A DNA stretch of 64,000 nucleotides from Hyphomicrobium_A sp963759735 (lineage in GTDB: Bacteria > Pseudomonadota > Alphaproteobacteria > Rhizobiales > Hyphomicrobiaceae). The notes beneath the pieces were generated by a model. The model ran no database searches. It saw only the letters and a program-made list of their open reading frames with translations, and was not told the origin of the DNA. The stretch covers positions 62,001 through 126,000 of the forward strand of contig CAVXAF010000012.1 in the NCBI GenBank assembly GCA_963759735.1. The letters are read 5' to 3'. Position numbers and translations under genes: made by a program. Each line of letters opens with the position of its first letter. Within the stretch, counting starts at the first letter, position 1. This document shows positions 16,356 through 23,566 of the stretch, piece by piece.

Positions 16356-16748
16356 ATGCACTTCAGGATTATTTTCGTCGCCGCCCTAACCCTATTCGGA
16401 TGCCTCAGTGTGAGTGCAACCGCGGGCCAGGATTTCGCCACCTTCGATACGGACGGGAATGGTCTATTGACCGAGACCGAAGCGCAGGCGGGAGGGCGGG
16501 CGCTGTTTCAAAAACTCGATACGGACAATAGCGGCAGCCTGGACGCTCGCGAGCTCGGCGGTCGCTTCGGAGGGGCGGTGCTCAAGGCAGCCGATGTAGA
16601 TGCCGATGGGGCGCTCAATGCGGAAGAATACACAGGGCTGTTGGTCGCTCGATTCAAGTCGGCAAACACCGACGGCAACGGCGCAGTCGAGGAGCAAGAA
16701 CTCGATGCGCTGGCCGGCGCCCTGCTGCTCGTGATGCTCCGCCCGTGA
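16356..16748 (+). CDS. Secreted calcium-binding EF-hand protein
   Basis: A 130-aa protein with an N-terminal signal peptide (MHFRIIFVAALTLFGCLSVS, cleavage near TAG/QDF). Four EF-hand loops follow: DTDGNGLLTETE (31-42), DTDNSGSLDARE (55-66), DVDADGALNAEE (80-91) and NTDGNGAVEEQE (104-115). Each has the acidic ligands and central Gly of a Ca2+ loop; the fourth starts with Asn instead of Asp. Two EF-hand pairs fit the usual calmodulin-like packing, here in the periplasm. ATG 16356 starts directly at the signal peptide; the frame extends to 16275, but without support. No specific partner is known. Confidence 0.85.
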   Translation: MHFRIIFVAALTLFGCLSVSATAGQDFATFDTDGNGLLTETEAQAGGRALFQKLDTDNSGSLDARELGGRFGGAVLKAADVDADGALNAEEYTGLLVARFKSANTDGNGAVEEQELDALAGALLLVMLRP

Positions 16749-16815
16749 ATTCGGATGCGCATCACGAGTGACGACACGATGAGCCACAGCCATGCCAGAT
16801 GAGTTCGGAGTAACC

Positions 16816-17010
16816 ATGTCAAATTGGGAAAAGATCAGAGAGCGCGCCTATGCGCTCTGGGAGGAGCAAGGACGTCCCCAGGGCCGCCACGAGGAACACT
16901 GGGCGCAAGCTACGCAGGAGCTTGGGGAAGACGACGGGCAGGAGCCTGATCCTGGCCTGCCAGAACAGTTTGCAGCCAATGACGGGGATCACGGAATCCC
17001 GGGATCTTGA
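16816..17010 (+). CDS. DUF2934-domain protein
   Basis: A 64-aa soluble protein with the DUF2934 signature IRERAYALWEEQGRPQGRHEEHW near residues 7-29, followed by an acidic tail. The family is widespread in Rhizobiales as small cytoplasmic proteins of unknown function and is often found beside stress genes, as here. ATG 16816 has CGGAG five bases upstream, better than ATG 16792. It sits between the EF-hand gene and a small membrane protein, all on the plus strand. Confidence 0.8.
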   Translation: MSNWEKIRERAYALWEEQGRPQGRHEEHWAQATQELGEDDGQEPDPGLPEQFAANDGDHGIPGS

Positions 17011-17076
17011 CGCTCTGGTTCAAATTGTTTGTGGGCGGATGGGTATGTTTTCAGCGCCGCGGGACGGGTTGATACG

Positions 17077-17101
17077 GGAACGACCGGTCTCGTCTTACGT
17101 T
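17077..17101 (+). promoter_or_regulatory. EcfG promoter candidate for membrane protein and HWE kinase
   Basis: GGAAC (17077-17081), 16 bases, then CGTT (17098-17101), on the plus strand. It matches the EcfG consensus and would start transcription about 20 bases before the ATG at 17128, with the sensor kinase gene 58 bases downstream of that small gene. Confidence 0.75.
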
Positions 17102-17127
17102 GGCCTCGAAAACAAAGGACGCACCCC

Positions 17128-17322
17128 ATGGACGATACCGGCCCTCTCACACTGCTCATGAACTTCGCCGCGCCCATCGCTCTGGGCGTCGGGCTTTTCC
17201 TGGCTGCCTATTATGGTTGGTGGCGTCGGCGCAATCCGGCTGCTGAAGCCCGCACGAGCGAGGCTACGGAGACTCTCTACGACCGGGCGGAAGAAGAGCG
17301 CAAACGCACGGAAGGCGCGTGA
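17128..17322 (+). CDS. Small single-pass membrane protein
   Basis: A 64-aa protein with one transmembrane helix (about residues 12-29, FAAPIALGVGLFLAAYYGWW) followed by RRR, then a charged cytoplasmic tail (ATETLYDRAEEERKR). The positive-inside pattern suggests N-out/C-in. ATG 17128 has AAGGA about nine bases upstream and an EcfG-type promoter just before it. It is followed closely by the HWE histidine kinase gene and may be co-transcribed with it. Family not recognised. Confidence 0.65.
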   Translation: MDDTGPLTLLMNFAAPIALGVGLFLAAYYGWWRRRNPAAEARTSEATETLYDRAEEERKRTEGA

Positions 17323-17380
17323 TGCGCCGGCCGGGAAATTCAGGCTGCCTGCGCCGGCGACCGTCTGAGCCACATCTCCA

Positions 17381-18520
17381 ATGATTGATCCAGAGGCGCA
17401 AAACTTACGGCGCCAAATATCGGCCTTTGCTCAGTTCACCACGCGGGCGTTAGGCGAAACGGATATCCAATCACTGATGACGGAAGCCTGCCTGCGAGGC
17501 CGTGCAGGACTGGGCGTCACACACGCGAAGTTGCTTGAGTATTTGCCAGGCCATGACCGCTTGTTATTACGGGCTGGCGTGGGGTGGCGCCCCGGATACG
17601 TCGGTGTTTACGAGGTTGCTCCGGATCTCGATACTCCCATCGGCCACGCATTCGCCCTCGCCGAACCGGTTGCGATCTCGGACTACGCAGACGGAGCCGG
17701 GTTTCGATATCCTGAAATTTTGAAGTCGCATGGCTGTGTCGCTAGTCTCAACGTACCAGTGCGTTCGGACAACAAAGTGTTCGGAGTTCTCGAAGTCGAC
17801 AATGTGACTTCGCGAACATTCACACCTGATGACGTCGCCTTCCTGACGGGTCTGGGAAATACGATCGGGCAGGCGATCGAATTGAGACGTGCGCTCGACC
17901 GGATGCAGGGGGCCCTCGATGAGAAAGTGCTTCTCATGCGAGAAATGAACCACCGCATTAAGAACAACCTCGGTCTCGTGGCTGCGATGCTTTCGCTGCA
18001 AGGCAGGCGCTTTGCAGATCAGGGCGTGCGCGACGAGCTGAATAATGCCGTTGCTCGCATCCACAATCTCGCGATGGTGCACGACCGGCTGCAACTGTTC
18101 TCTGCATCGACAACGACGATCGACGCCGGTCCACACTTCCGTGATCTCTCGACCCTCTGGCAGTCGCTCTTGCCAATGGGCGTCGAACTAACAACGGCAT
18201 GCAGCGGCGCCATCGGCGGCGATGACCTCGAGGCACTCACGCTTGTCACGAATGAGCTCGTCACCAACGCCGCCAAGTATGCGTTTTCCGGAAGGCCATC
18301 GGGCAAAATAGAGGTCGGCTATCGGCAGGAGGGGGCTGGTTGGCAACTCTGGGTCAAAGACGATGGTACGGGCCTTCCCAGCGAAAATAAGCAAGGTAGG
18401 GGCAATTCCTTCGGCACGCAGCTGGTCACGATCCTAGCCGAGCGCGTGCATGCGCAGGTTTCCGTCAAGAGCGAAGGTGGCACCACTGTCACGCTTTCGT
18501 CTGGATTGCCGCAAGTGTGA
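17381..18520 (+). CDS. GAF-domain sensor histidine kinase, HWE/HisKA_2 type
   Basis: A 379-aa cytosolic sensor kinase. The N-terminal GAF domain spans about residues 15-170 (GLGVTHAKLLEYL, GCVASLNVPV, FGVLEVDN). The dimerisation/phosphoacceptor region HisKA_2 begins REMNHRIKNNLGLVAAMLSL (His near residue 191). The ATPase domain has the N-box LVTNELVTNAAKYAF and G-box VKDDGTGLP. Kinases of this class commonly feed the PhyR-NepR-EcfG general stress response in alphaproteobacteria. No response regulator adjoins it. An EcfG-type promoter at 17077 may make it part of the regulon it could control. No membrane segment is seen, so the signal is likely intracellular. Confidence 0.9.
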   Translation: MIDPEAQNLRRQISAFAQFTTRALGETDIQSLMTEACLRGRAGLGVTHAKLLEYLPGHDRLLLRAGVGWRPGYVGVYEVAPDLDTPIGHAFALAEPVAISDYADGAGFRYPEILKSHGCVASLNVPVRSDNKVFGVLEVDNVTSRTFTPDDVAFLTGLGNTIGQAIELRRALDRMQGALDEKVLLMREMNHRIKNNLGLVAAMLSLQGRRFADQGVRDELNNAVARIHNLAMVHDRLQLFSASTTTIDAGPHFRDLSTLWQSLLPMGVELTTACSGAIGGDDLEALTLVTNELVTNAAKYAFSGRPSGKIEVGYRQEGAGWQLWVKDDGTGLPSENKQGRGNSFGTQLVTILAERVHAQVSVKSEGGTTVTLSSGLPQV

Positions 18521-18578
18521 GCGATCATCTTCGGGGCGCAGTCGGGAATTCGTCCTATCGCAACGTGAGTTTTTCACC

Positions 18579-18604
18579 GGAACCAGGGTCCTCCGAGGCT
18601 GGTT
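18579..18604 (+). promoter_or_regulatory. EcfG promoter candidate for secreted repeat protein
   Basis: GGAAC (18579-18583), 17 bases, then GGTT (18601-18604), on the plus strand. The -10 element has G instead of the consensus C before GTT. It would start transcription about 25 bases before the ATG at 18637. Confidence 0.65.
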
Positions 18605-18636
18605 GGTTTTCGCAACCATAGAAGGAGGAAATGCAC

Positions 18637-18936
18637 ATGAAGGTTATTCTGGCTGCCGCTGCGGCGCTGACGATGGTGACAGGAATCGCCGTTGCCGCAG
18701 ACACGCAAATGAAGTCTGGCCAGGCCACGGATCCGGCCGCGGGCAAGAGCACAAATTCGGACGGATCGCAGGGCACCAATGCGTCTGCACCCGGCACCAC
18801 CATCAACCAGACTGAGAACACGGGAGTGAACCCGAGCGCGGCCGGCAAGAGCACCAACTCGGATGGCTCGAGCGGTGCCGCCGGTGCGTCATCGGGTGAC
18901 GGCAGCGCTGCCGGAAGCCAAGCGCCATCGAAATAG
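18637..18936 (+). CDS. Secreted low-complexity protein with AGKSTNSDGS repeats
   Basis: A 99-aa protein with a signal peptide (MKVILAAAAALTMVTGIAVA, cleavage before ADT). The mature part is Gly/Ser/Thr/Asn-rich and contains AGKSTNSDGS twice (about residues 32-41 and 67-76), each followed by a Gly/Ser/Ala stretch. ATG 18637 is favoured over ATG 18631 because AGGAGG lies eight bases upstream of it. An EcfG-type promoter precedes the gene and a strong terminator follows. Like the 15962-16252 gene it looks like a stress-induced secreted disordered protein. Function unknown. Confidence 0.75.
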   Translation: MKVILAAAAALTMVTGIAVAADTQMKSGQATDPAAGKSTNSDGSQGTNASAPGTTINQTENTGVNPSAAGKSTNSDGSSGAAGASSGDGSAAGSQAPSK

Positions 18937-18947
18937 CCACCCTTGGC

Positions 18948-18973
18948 AGCCCCGCTTTGGCGGGGCTTTTTTT
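18948..18973 (+). terminator. Intrinsic terminator
   Basis: A perfect 8-bp GC-rich stem (AGCCCCGC 18948-18955 / GCGGGGCT 18960-18967) with a TTTG loop and a run of seven Ts (18967-18973), 12 bases after the stop at 18936. It is a textbook rho-independent terminator. Confidence 0.93.
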
Positions 18974-19039
18974 CCCCGCCAACGACGACTCGCGCTTGTC
19001 TAGCGAGCGTCGATCTTGCCAAGTTCGAGCAGAGTGAAC

Positions 19040-21199
19040 CTACGCGGCTTCGCCAGCGTCGAGATCAACCTTCGCTTCTCTGTCCCAGAAGCGAAGGTCT
19101 CCCAACGCATCGACGAATGCGTCAACACCCTTCTTGTTCAAAACGAAGCAACCGCTGTCGAGGTCATCGGAAATGCCGGATTTGACCAAGAGCGGTTCCA
19201 CCTCCTCGCTGTAGCCGATGAACTTGCAGTGGGCGAAAGCGTCGGCGACGAACCCCTTGGCCGTAGCATCTTTCGCAAGCAACGCAGCTCCTTCCACCGA
19301 CCCGATGACGGCGACCGCGTCATAAAGCACCGAAGGCCCGCCATCGATCTTCTGTTGCGCGGCGACCGCAGTATTGTCCGACAGCATGACGCCAGCGATC
19401 TTCGGCGCAATCACTTCCACGACCCCTCCAAGTTTCTCGATTTTACTCGTCAGAGACGTGAACAGCTTGGCGTCGGCACCGTCCGTCAACAGCACCCCGA
19501 GCTTGCGCCCTTCGAAACTCTTCGGTCCTCGCTTGACGATGCTCAAGGCATCCGAGGGATCGAGATCCTCGCGGGTGGGCTCAGCCGCAATGGCGGGCTC
19601 AGGTAGTTCGACGCCCAGACCATCGGCTACGGCAGCGGCAAGGTCCTCGTGGATATTTCGCAGGTGCGAGACCATGCGGAGGCGGATATCGGGCCGCTCT
19701 ACCTTGCTCAGCTCGAACACGAGCGCATCGCCGATGTGCTTCTGTTCAATCGGCGTCTGGCTGATAAAGAACTGCCGCGCCTGGCTGTAGTGGTCGGCAA
19801 AGCTCTCCGGCCGCAGGCGCACCTTGGGGCCCTCGGCTTCTTCCTGGAAGGTCCGAAAGCCACGCTTAGGGTTTTCGCGCGGGCCGCCATCGCTCCACGT
19901 GTTCGGCTCGTAATTGACGCGGCCGACGGGGTTACGCATGGCCATGTGGCCATCCTGCTGGAAGTGCGCGAACGGGCATCTCGGCGCGTTCACCGGGATG
20001 TGAGTAAAGTTCGGCCCGCCCAGACGTTTGATCTGCGTGTCGAGGTAGGAGAAATTTCGCCCCTGCAGAAGCGGGTCGTTGCTGAAATCGATGCCGGGCG
20101 GCACATTCTGCGTCATGAAAGCGACCTGCTCGGTGGTGGCAAAGAAATTGTCGACAAGGCGATCCAGCACCAAGCGACCGACGATCCGCACCGGCAGGAC
20201 CTCCTCGGGAATGAGCTTGGTCGGGTCGAGCACGTCGAAGTCGAAGCTGTCGGCAAACTCCTGATCGAACAGCTGCACGCCGAGCTCCCACTCGGGGAAG
20301 GCGCCAGATTCAATGGCCGCCCAAAGGTCGCGACGGTGGAAGTCCGGATCGGCGCCGTTGATCTTCACCGCCTCGTTCCAGGCCACGGACTGCAAGCCGA
20401 GCTTCGGCTTCCAATGGAATTTGACGAACGTCGACTGATCGTCGGCGTCGAGGAAGCGAAAGGTGTGGACGCCGAAGCCCTCCATGAAGCGGAACGACCG
20501 CGGTATGGCGCGATCCGACATGACCCACATGATCATGTGCATGCTCTCGGGGGTGAGCGAAATGAAGTCCCAGAAATTGTCGTGGGCCGATTGTGCCTGG
20601 GGGAAATCCCGGTCCGGCTCGGGCTTCACCGAGTGAATCACGTCGGGGAACTTGATCGCGTCCTGGATGAAGAACACCGGAATGTTGTTGCCGACGATGT
20701 CCCAGTTACCTTCCTTCGTATACAGTTTGACGGCAAAGCCGCGCACATCGCGCGCCAGGTCGAAAGACCCTTTGCTTCCCGCTACCGTCGAAAAGCGCAC
20801 GAATGCTTCTGTTTTCTCTCCGACGCGCTGAAAGATGTCGGCACGCGTGACATCGGCCAGCGATTCCGTGAGCTCGAAAAAGCCGTGAGCGCCATAGCCC
20901 CGAGCATGGACGACACGTTCGGGGATGCGTTCGTGATCGAAGTGGAAAATCTTCTCGCGAAAATGGAAATCCTCGATCAGCGCGGGGCCGCGCGAGCCCT
21001 GGCGCAGCGTGTTCTGATCGTCGGCGACCGGGATGCCCTGCTGCGTTGTCAGAGTCGGGATATCGCCATCTGCTGTTTGGTGGGTCTCGCCGCCGACTCC
21101 GCGATGCTGACGACCTTCGATGCTGGGGTCATTTTTGGCCCTGCGGGCCACAGGAGGTTTCTTGCCTGAACGCGCGGACGCGGCAGCTTTTTTAGCCAT
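19040..21199 (-). CDS. katE: Large-subunit catalase (HPII/KatE type)
   Basis: Heme catalase decomposing H2O2. The 719-aa length and the added C-terminal flavodoxin/class-I-amidotransferase-like domain (from about residue 570, RKLGVLLTDGADAKL) identify the large-subunit clade. Catalytic His is at residue 98 in ERVVHARGYGAHG, Asn in NWDIVGNNIPVFF, and the heme Tyr in NFSYLDTQIKRLGG. The first ~40 residues are a basic/disordered extension (MAKKAAASARSGKKPP). An EcfG-type promoter lies 74-99 bases upstream (21273-21298), fitting stationary-phase or stress induction. It converges on the terminator at 18948. Confidence 0.95.
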   Translation of the reverse strand: MAKKAAASARSGKKPPVARRAKNDPSIEGRQHRGVGGETHQTADGDIPTLTTQQGIPVADDQNTLRQGSRGPALIEDFHFREKIFHFDHERIPERVVHARGYGAHGFFELTESLADVTRADIFQRVGEKTEAFVRFSTVAGSKGSFDLARDVRGFAVKLYTKEGNWDIVGNNIPVFFIQDAIKFPDVIHSVKPEPDRDFPQAQSAHDNFWDFISLTPESMHMIMWVMSDRAIPRSFRFMEGFGVHTFRFLDADDQSTFVKFHWKPKLGLQSVAWNEAVKINGADPDFHRRDLWAAIESGAFPEWELGVQLFDQEFADSFDFDVLDPTKLIPEEVLPVRIVGRLVLDRLVDNFFATTEQVAFMTQNVPPGIDFSNDPLLQGRNFSYLDTQIKRLGGPNFTHIPVNAPRCPFAHFQQDGHMAMRNPVGRVNYEPNTWSDGGPRENPKRGFRTFQEEAEGPKVRLRPESFADHYSQARQFFISQTPIEQKHIGDALVFELSKVERPDIRLRMVSHLRNIHEDLAAAVADGLGVELPEPAIAAEPTREDLDPSDALSIVKRGPKSFEGRKLGVLLTDGADAKLFTSLTSKIEKLGGVVEVIAPKIAGVMLSDNTAVAAQQKIDGGPSVLYDAVAVIGSVEGAALLAKDATAKGFVADAFAHCKFIGYSEEVEPLLVKSGISDDLDSGCFVLNKKGVDAFVDALGDLRFWDREAKVDLDAGEAA

Positions 21200-21272
21200 G
21201 GGGTGCCTGCTCTAATTGCTACAAAGATGGGTCTTCGCAGAGCATCGCCGAACGCCCCGGTACACGGCCTGC

Positions 21273-21298
21273 AACGTGGCACCGCATCAGATCGTTCC
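21273..21298 (-). promoter_or_regulatory. EcfG promoter candidate for katE
   Basis: On the minus strand, GGAAC (21298-21294), 17 bases, then CGTT (21276-21273). It fully matches the EcfG consensus and predicts a 5' leader of about 65-70 bases before katE. Its -35 element lies within one arm of a 10-bp inverted repeat. Confidence 0.75.
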
Positions 21299-21345
21299 GT
21301 GGCATCCGGTTGGTAAAAAGGAACGATCTCGCTTGCCGGGACGTG
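21289..21345. repeat. Inverted repeat with back-to-back EcfG-like elements
   Basis: AGATCGTTCC (21289-21298) and GGAACGATCT (21320-21329) form a perfect 10-bp inverted repeat with a 21-base spacer. Each arm places GGAAC on one strand. The plus-strand copy is followed after 17 bases by CGTG (21342-21345), one mismatch from the CGTT -10 element. The rest of the 432-base katE/mcp intergenic region (21200-21631) shows nothing else recognisable. Confidence 0.5.
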
Positions 21346-21631
21346 CTGAGAGGGCCGCTGCTGGCGTGGTCTCCAGGGCCATCAGCTGGAGAGTCCGCGG
21401 GATGAGCGGTTTACGCCGGCTGGTGCTTCCGTCGGGGAGGCTTGTTGCGCGTGCATCCCACCGCCGGCTATGTATAGCGTGACAAAATATTGACCTGAAA
21501 CCAAGCGATATCCGAGGCTTGGGCGGCCCGAGAGGGTGTAGTCAGTCGGTAAACCCGCAGTCTGTATGCTGGGAAGCGAGAAGGCGCCCCAATGCGCTGA
21601 TCCGGCATGCAATTCCGAGTGTGAGTAACCT

Positions 21632-23563
21632 ATGGCCTTGGTAAAAACGTCTGCGCTCGGCGCCAAGCCGGTCAACACCGCGCCGAAGGTGGAGTCTGCG
21701 CCAGCGATCGATCGGGAAAAGATCGCCCAGCGGCGCGCTCGCGATCGTTCAAGGCTGAAGCAGGAGAAGGCGGCCGAGCGCGTTGGCGCAGCGACTGAAG
21801 AGTTGGCCGCCGGGATCACTCAGGCGGCTGCGGCCGCAGAAGAGCTCCGCCGCTCGCTCGAACAGATTGCCGCCGCTGCGGAAGAGGCTGCCGGCGCGGC
21901 ACAAGAATCCCAAGCAGCCGTGAATAGCCTGGGCGCCATTTTCCTTCAGGGCCGCGAACGCGCACTGACCTCGCGCAGTAAAACCGAAAGCGTGCAGAGC
22001 CTGCTGACTGACGCCGGCCTGCTCATCGAGGCCTTGGCGACGGCTGTGCAAGACAACTCGGTGCGTCAGCTGAGATCAGTCGAAGTTGTCAGCACGCTTG
22101 AATTGCAGGCAGCAAACATCGGCGATATCACGCGCGCCGTCGGCGACGTTTCCGATCAGACAAACCTCCTGGCTTTGAATGCGGCAATCGAAGCGGCTCG
22201 GGCGGGAGACCACGGCCGCGGCTTCTCGGTTGTTGCAGATGAGGTTCGCGCCTTCGCGGAGACGTCCGAGAAGAGTGCTCGCGAAGTGCAGGGGCTGGCT
22301 GATTCCATCGCCACCGAAGTTCGCAGCGTCGCTGCCCGTATCAAGTCGGCGGCGGATGCTGCTCAACTTGAGTCAGAGAGCGGCCGCGACGTCATCACCT
22401 CACTGCACGTCATCCGTCAAGACATGCTGGCGATCTCAGACGGATCCCAAACAATTCTCATCGCCACGGAGACCGCCGAAGCGGGTGCCCGCGAAGCGCA
22501 AATCGGTGCCGAATCCGTCGCCAGCGCTGCAGAGGAGCAGTCATCGGCCGCCTCGGAAGCCCAACAGGCGGTACAACAGCAGAGCGAGGCTCTCGATCAA
22601 AGCCAGGCAACGGCTCAAGCTCTGGCGCAGCTGGCCGAAGGCCTACAAAGCGATTCAGGTGCAGCGACAGGCGCCGAACAGTTGGCTGCTGCCGCCGAAG
22701 AATTGTCCGCGACAGTGCAGGAACTGTCGGGCGCGGCCAGCCAGATACTCGCGGCCATCGACCAGATCAGCATTGGAGCGCAGGCGCAGGCAGCGGCGAC
22801 GCAGCAGTCGAGCGCGGCGATGGTGCAGATCGAAAAATCCGCCGAGACAATGCGTGCGTCGGCCATGCAGGCACGAGAGCGGATCGGCACGTTGTCACCC
22901 AAGGTCACTGCAAGCAAGATGACGGTTGCCAAGCTCTGCGAAGCTATGGAAACCGCCGTGGTGGAGTTGTTGGCGGTCAGCGCCGTGCTCCAAACGCTTG
23001 AAATGTCCGGCCAGCGCATAGCCAAGATCGTCGACGGCATCGCGCTGGTTGCCGTGCAAACGAACATGCTCGCGGTCAGCGGCTCGGTGGAGGCCGCGCG
23101 TGCTCGCGAATTTGGCCGCGGCTTCGCGGTCGTTTCATCGGACATTCGCAACCTGTCGCGCCAGTCGGCAGACAATGCCGGGCGCGCCAAGGATGTAGCC
23201 CTTGCCATCCAGGGCCAACTTGCGGCCGTTCGGCGCGAACTCGAACTCATCGCATCGATATCGCAGGGCGAGATCCGCAAGAATAAGATCGTCGTCGATC
23301 GTCTGGCAGTGGTCGAAGTGGAACTCAAGAGCCTAGGAGAAGCCTCGGTCGAGATCGTCACTGCGTCAGATTCCATTCTCATTTCCGTGAGGCAGGTTCT
23401 CGCCGGCACCCAGCAGATTTCCGCGGCGAGCGAGGAGGCCAGCGGCGCTGCCGCACAGGCCGCGACGGCGGCGCGTCAGCAGGCGCAGGGAGCCGAGGAT
23501 CTGGCAGCGGCTATCGAGGAAATCGCCAGTCTGGCAGACGAACTGCAGAGCACGAAGTCCTGA
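21632..23563 (+). CDS. Soluble chemoreceptor-like protein with two MCP signalling tips
   Basis: A 643-aa, almost entirely coiled-coil protein with no membrane helix and no separate sensor domain. It carries the MCP hairpin tip twice. A canonical copy DQTNLLALNAAIEAARAGDH is at about residues 172-191. A divergent copy VQTNMLAVSGSVEAARAREF is at about residues 473-492, each followed by GRGF(S/A)VV. The first tip should bind CheA and CheW; the second retains the GRGFAVV part but has changed the LNAAIEAA core. Long heptad stretches rich in Ala/Glu/Gln flank both. It heads a nine-gene che operon, so it is presumably that system's cytosolic receptor. Confidence 0.88.
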   Translation: MALVKTSALGAKPVNTAPKVESAPAIDREKIAQRRARDRSRLKQEKAAERVGAATEELAAGITQAAAAAEELRRSLEQIAAAAEEAAGAAQESQAAVNSLGAIFLQGRERALTSRSKTESVQSLLTDAGLLIEALATAVQDNSVRQLRSVEVVSTLELQAANIGDITRAVGDVSDQTNLLALNAAIEAARAGDHGRGFSVVADEVRAFAETSEKSAREVQGLADSIATEVRSVAARIKSAADAAQLESESGRDVITSLHVIRQDMLAISDGSQTILIATETAEAGAREAQIGAESVASAAEEQSSAASEAQQAVQQQSEALDQSQATAQALAQLAEGLQSDSGAATGAEQLAAAAEELSATVQELSGAASQILAAIDQISIGAQAQAAATQQSSAAMVQIEKSAETMRASAMQARERIGTLSPKVTASKMTVAKLCEAMETAVVELLAVSAVLQTLEMSGQRIAKIVDGIALVAVQTNMLAVSGSVEAARAREFGRGFAVVSSDIRNLSRQSADNAGRAKDVALAIQGQLAAVRRELELIASISQGEIRKNKIVVDRLAVVEVELKSLGEASVEIVTASDSILISVRQVLAGTQQISAASEEASGAAAQAATAARQQAQGAEDLAAAIEEIASLADELQSTKS

Positions 23564-23566
23564 TCC

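Noticed and set aside
19649..21169. A 506-codon open frame on the plus strand, antisense to katE
   Set aside because: It is a GC-rich shadow of the catalase gene with no ribosome binding site and no recognisable domain; katE on the minus strand has all catalytic motifs.
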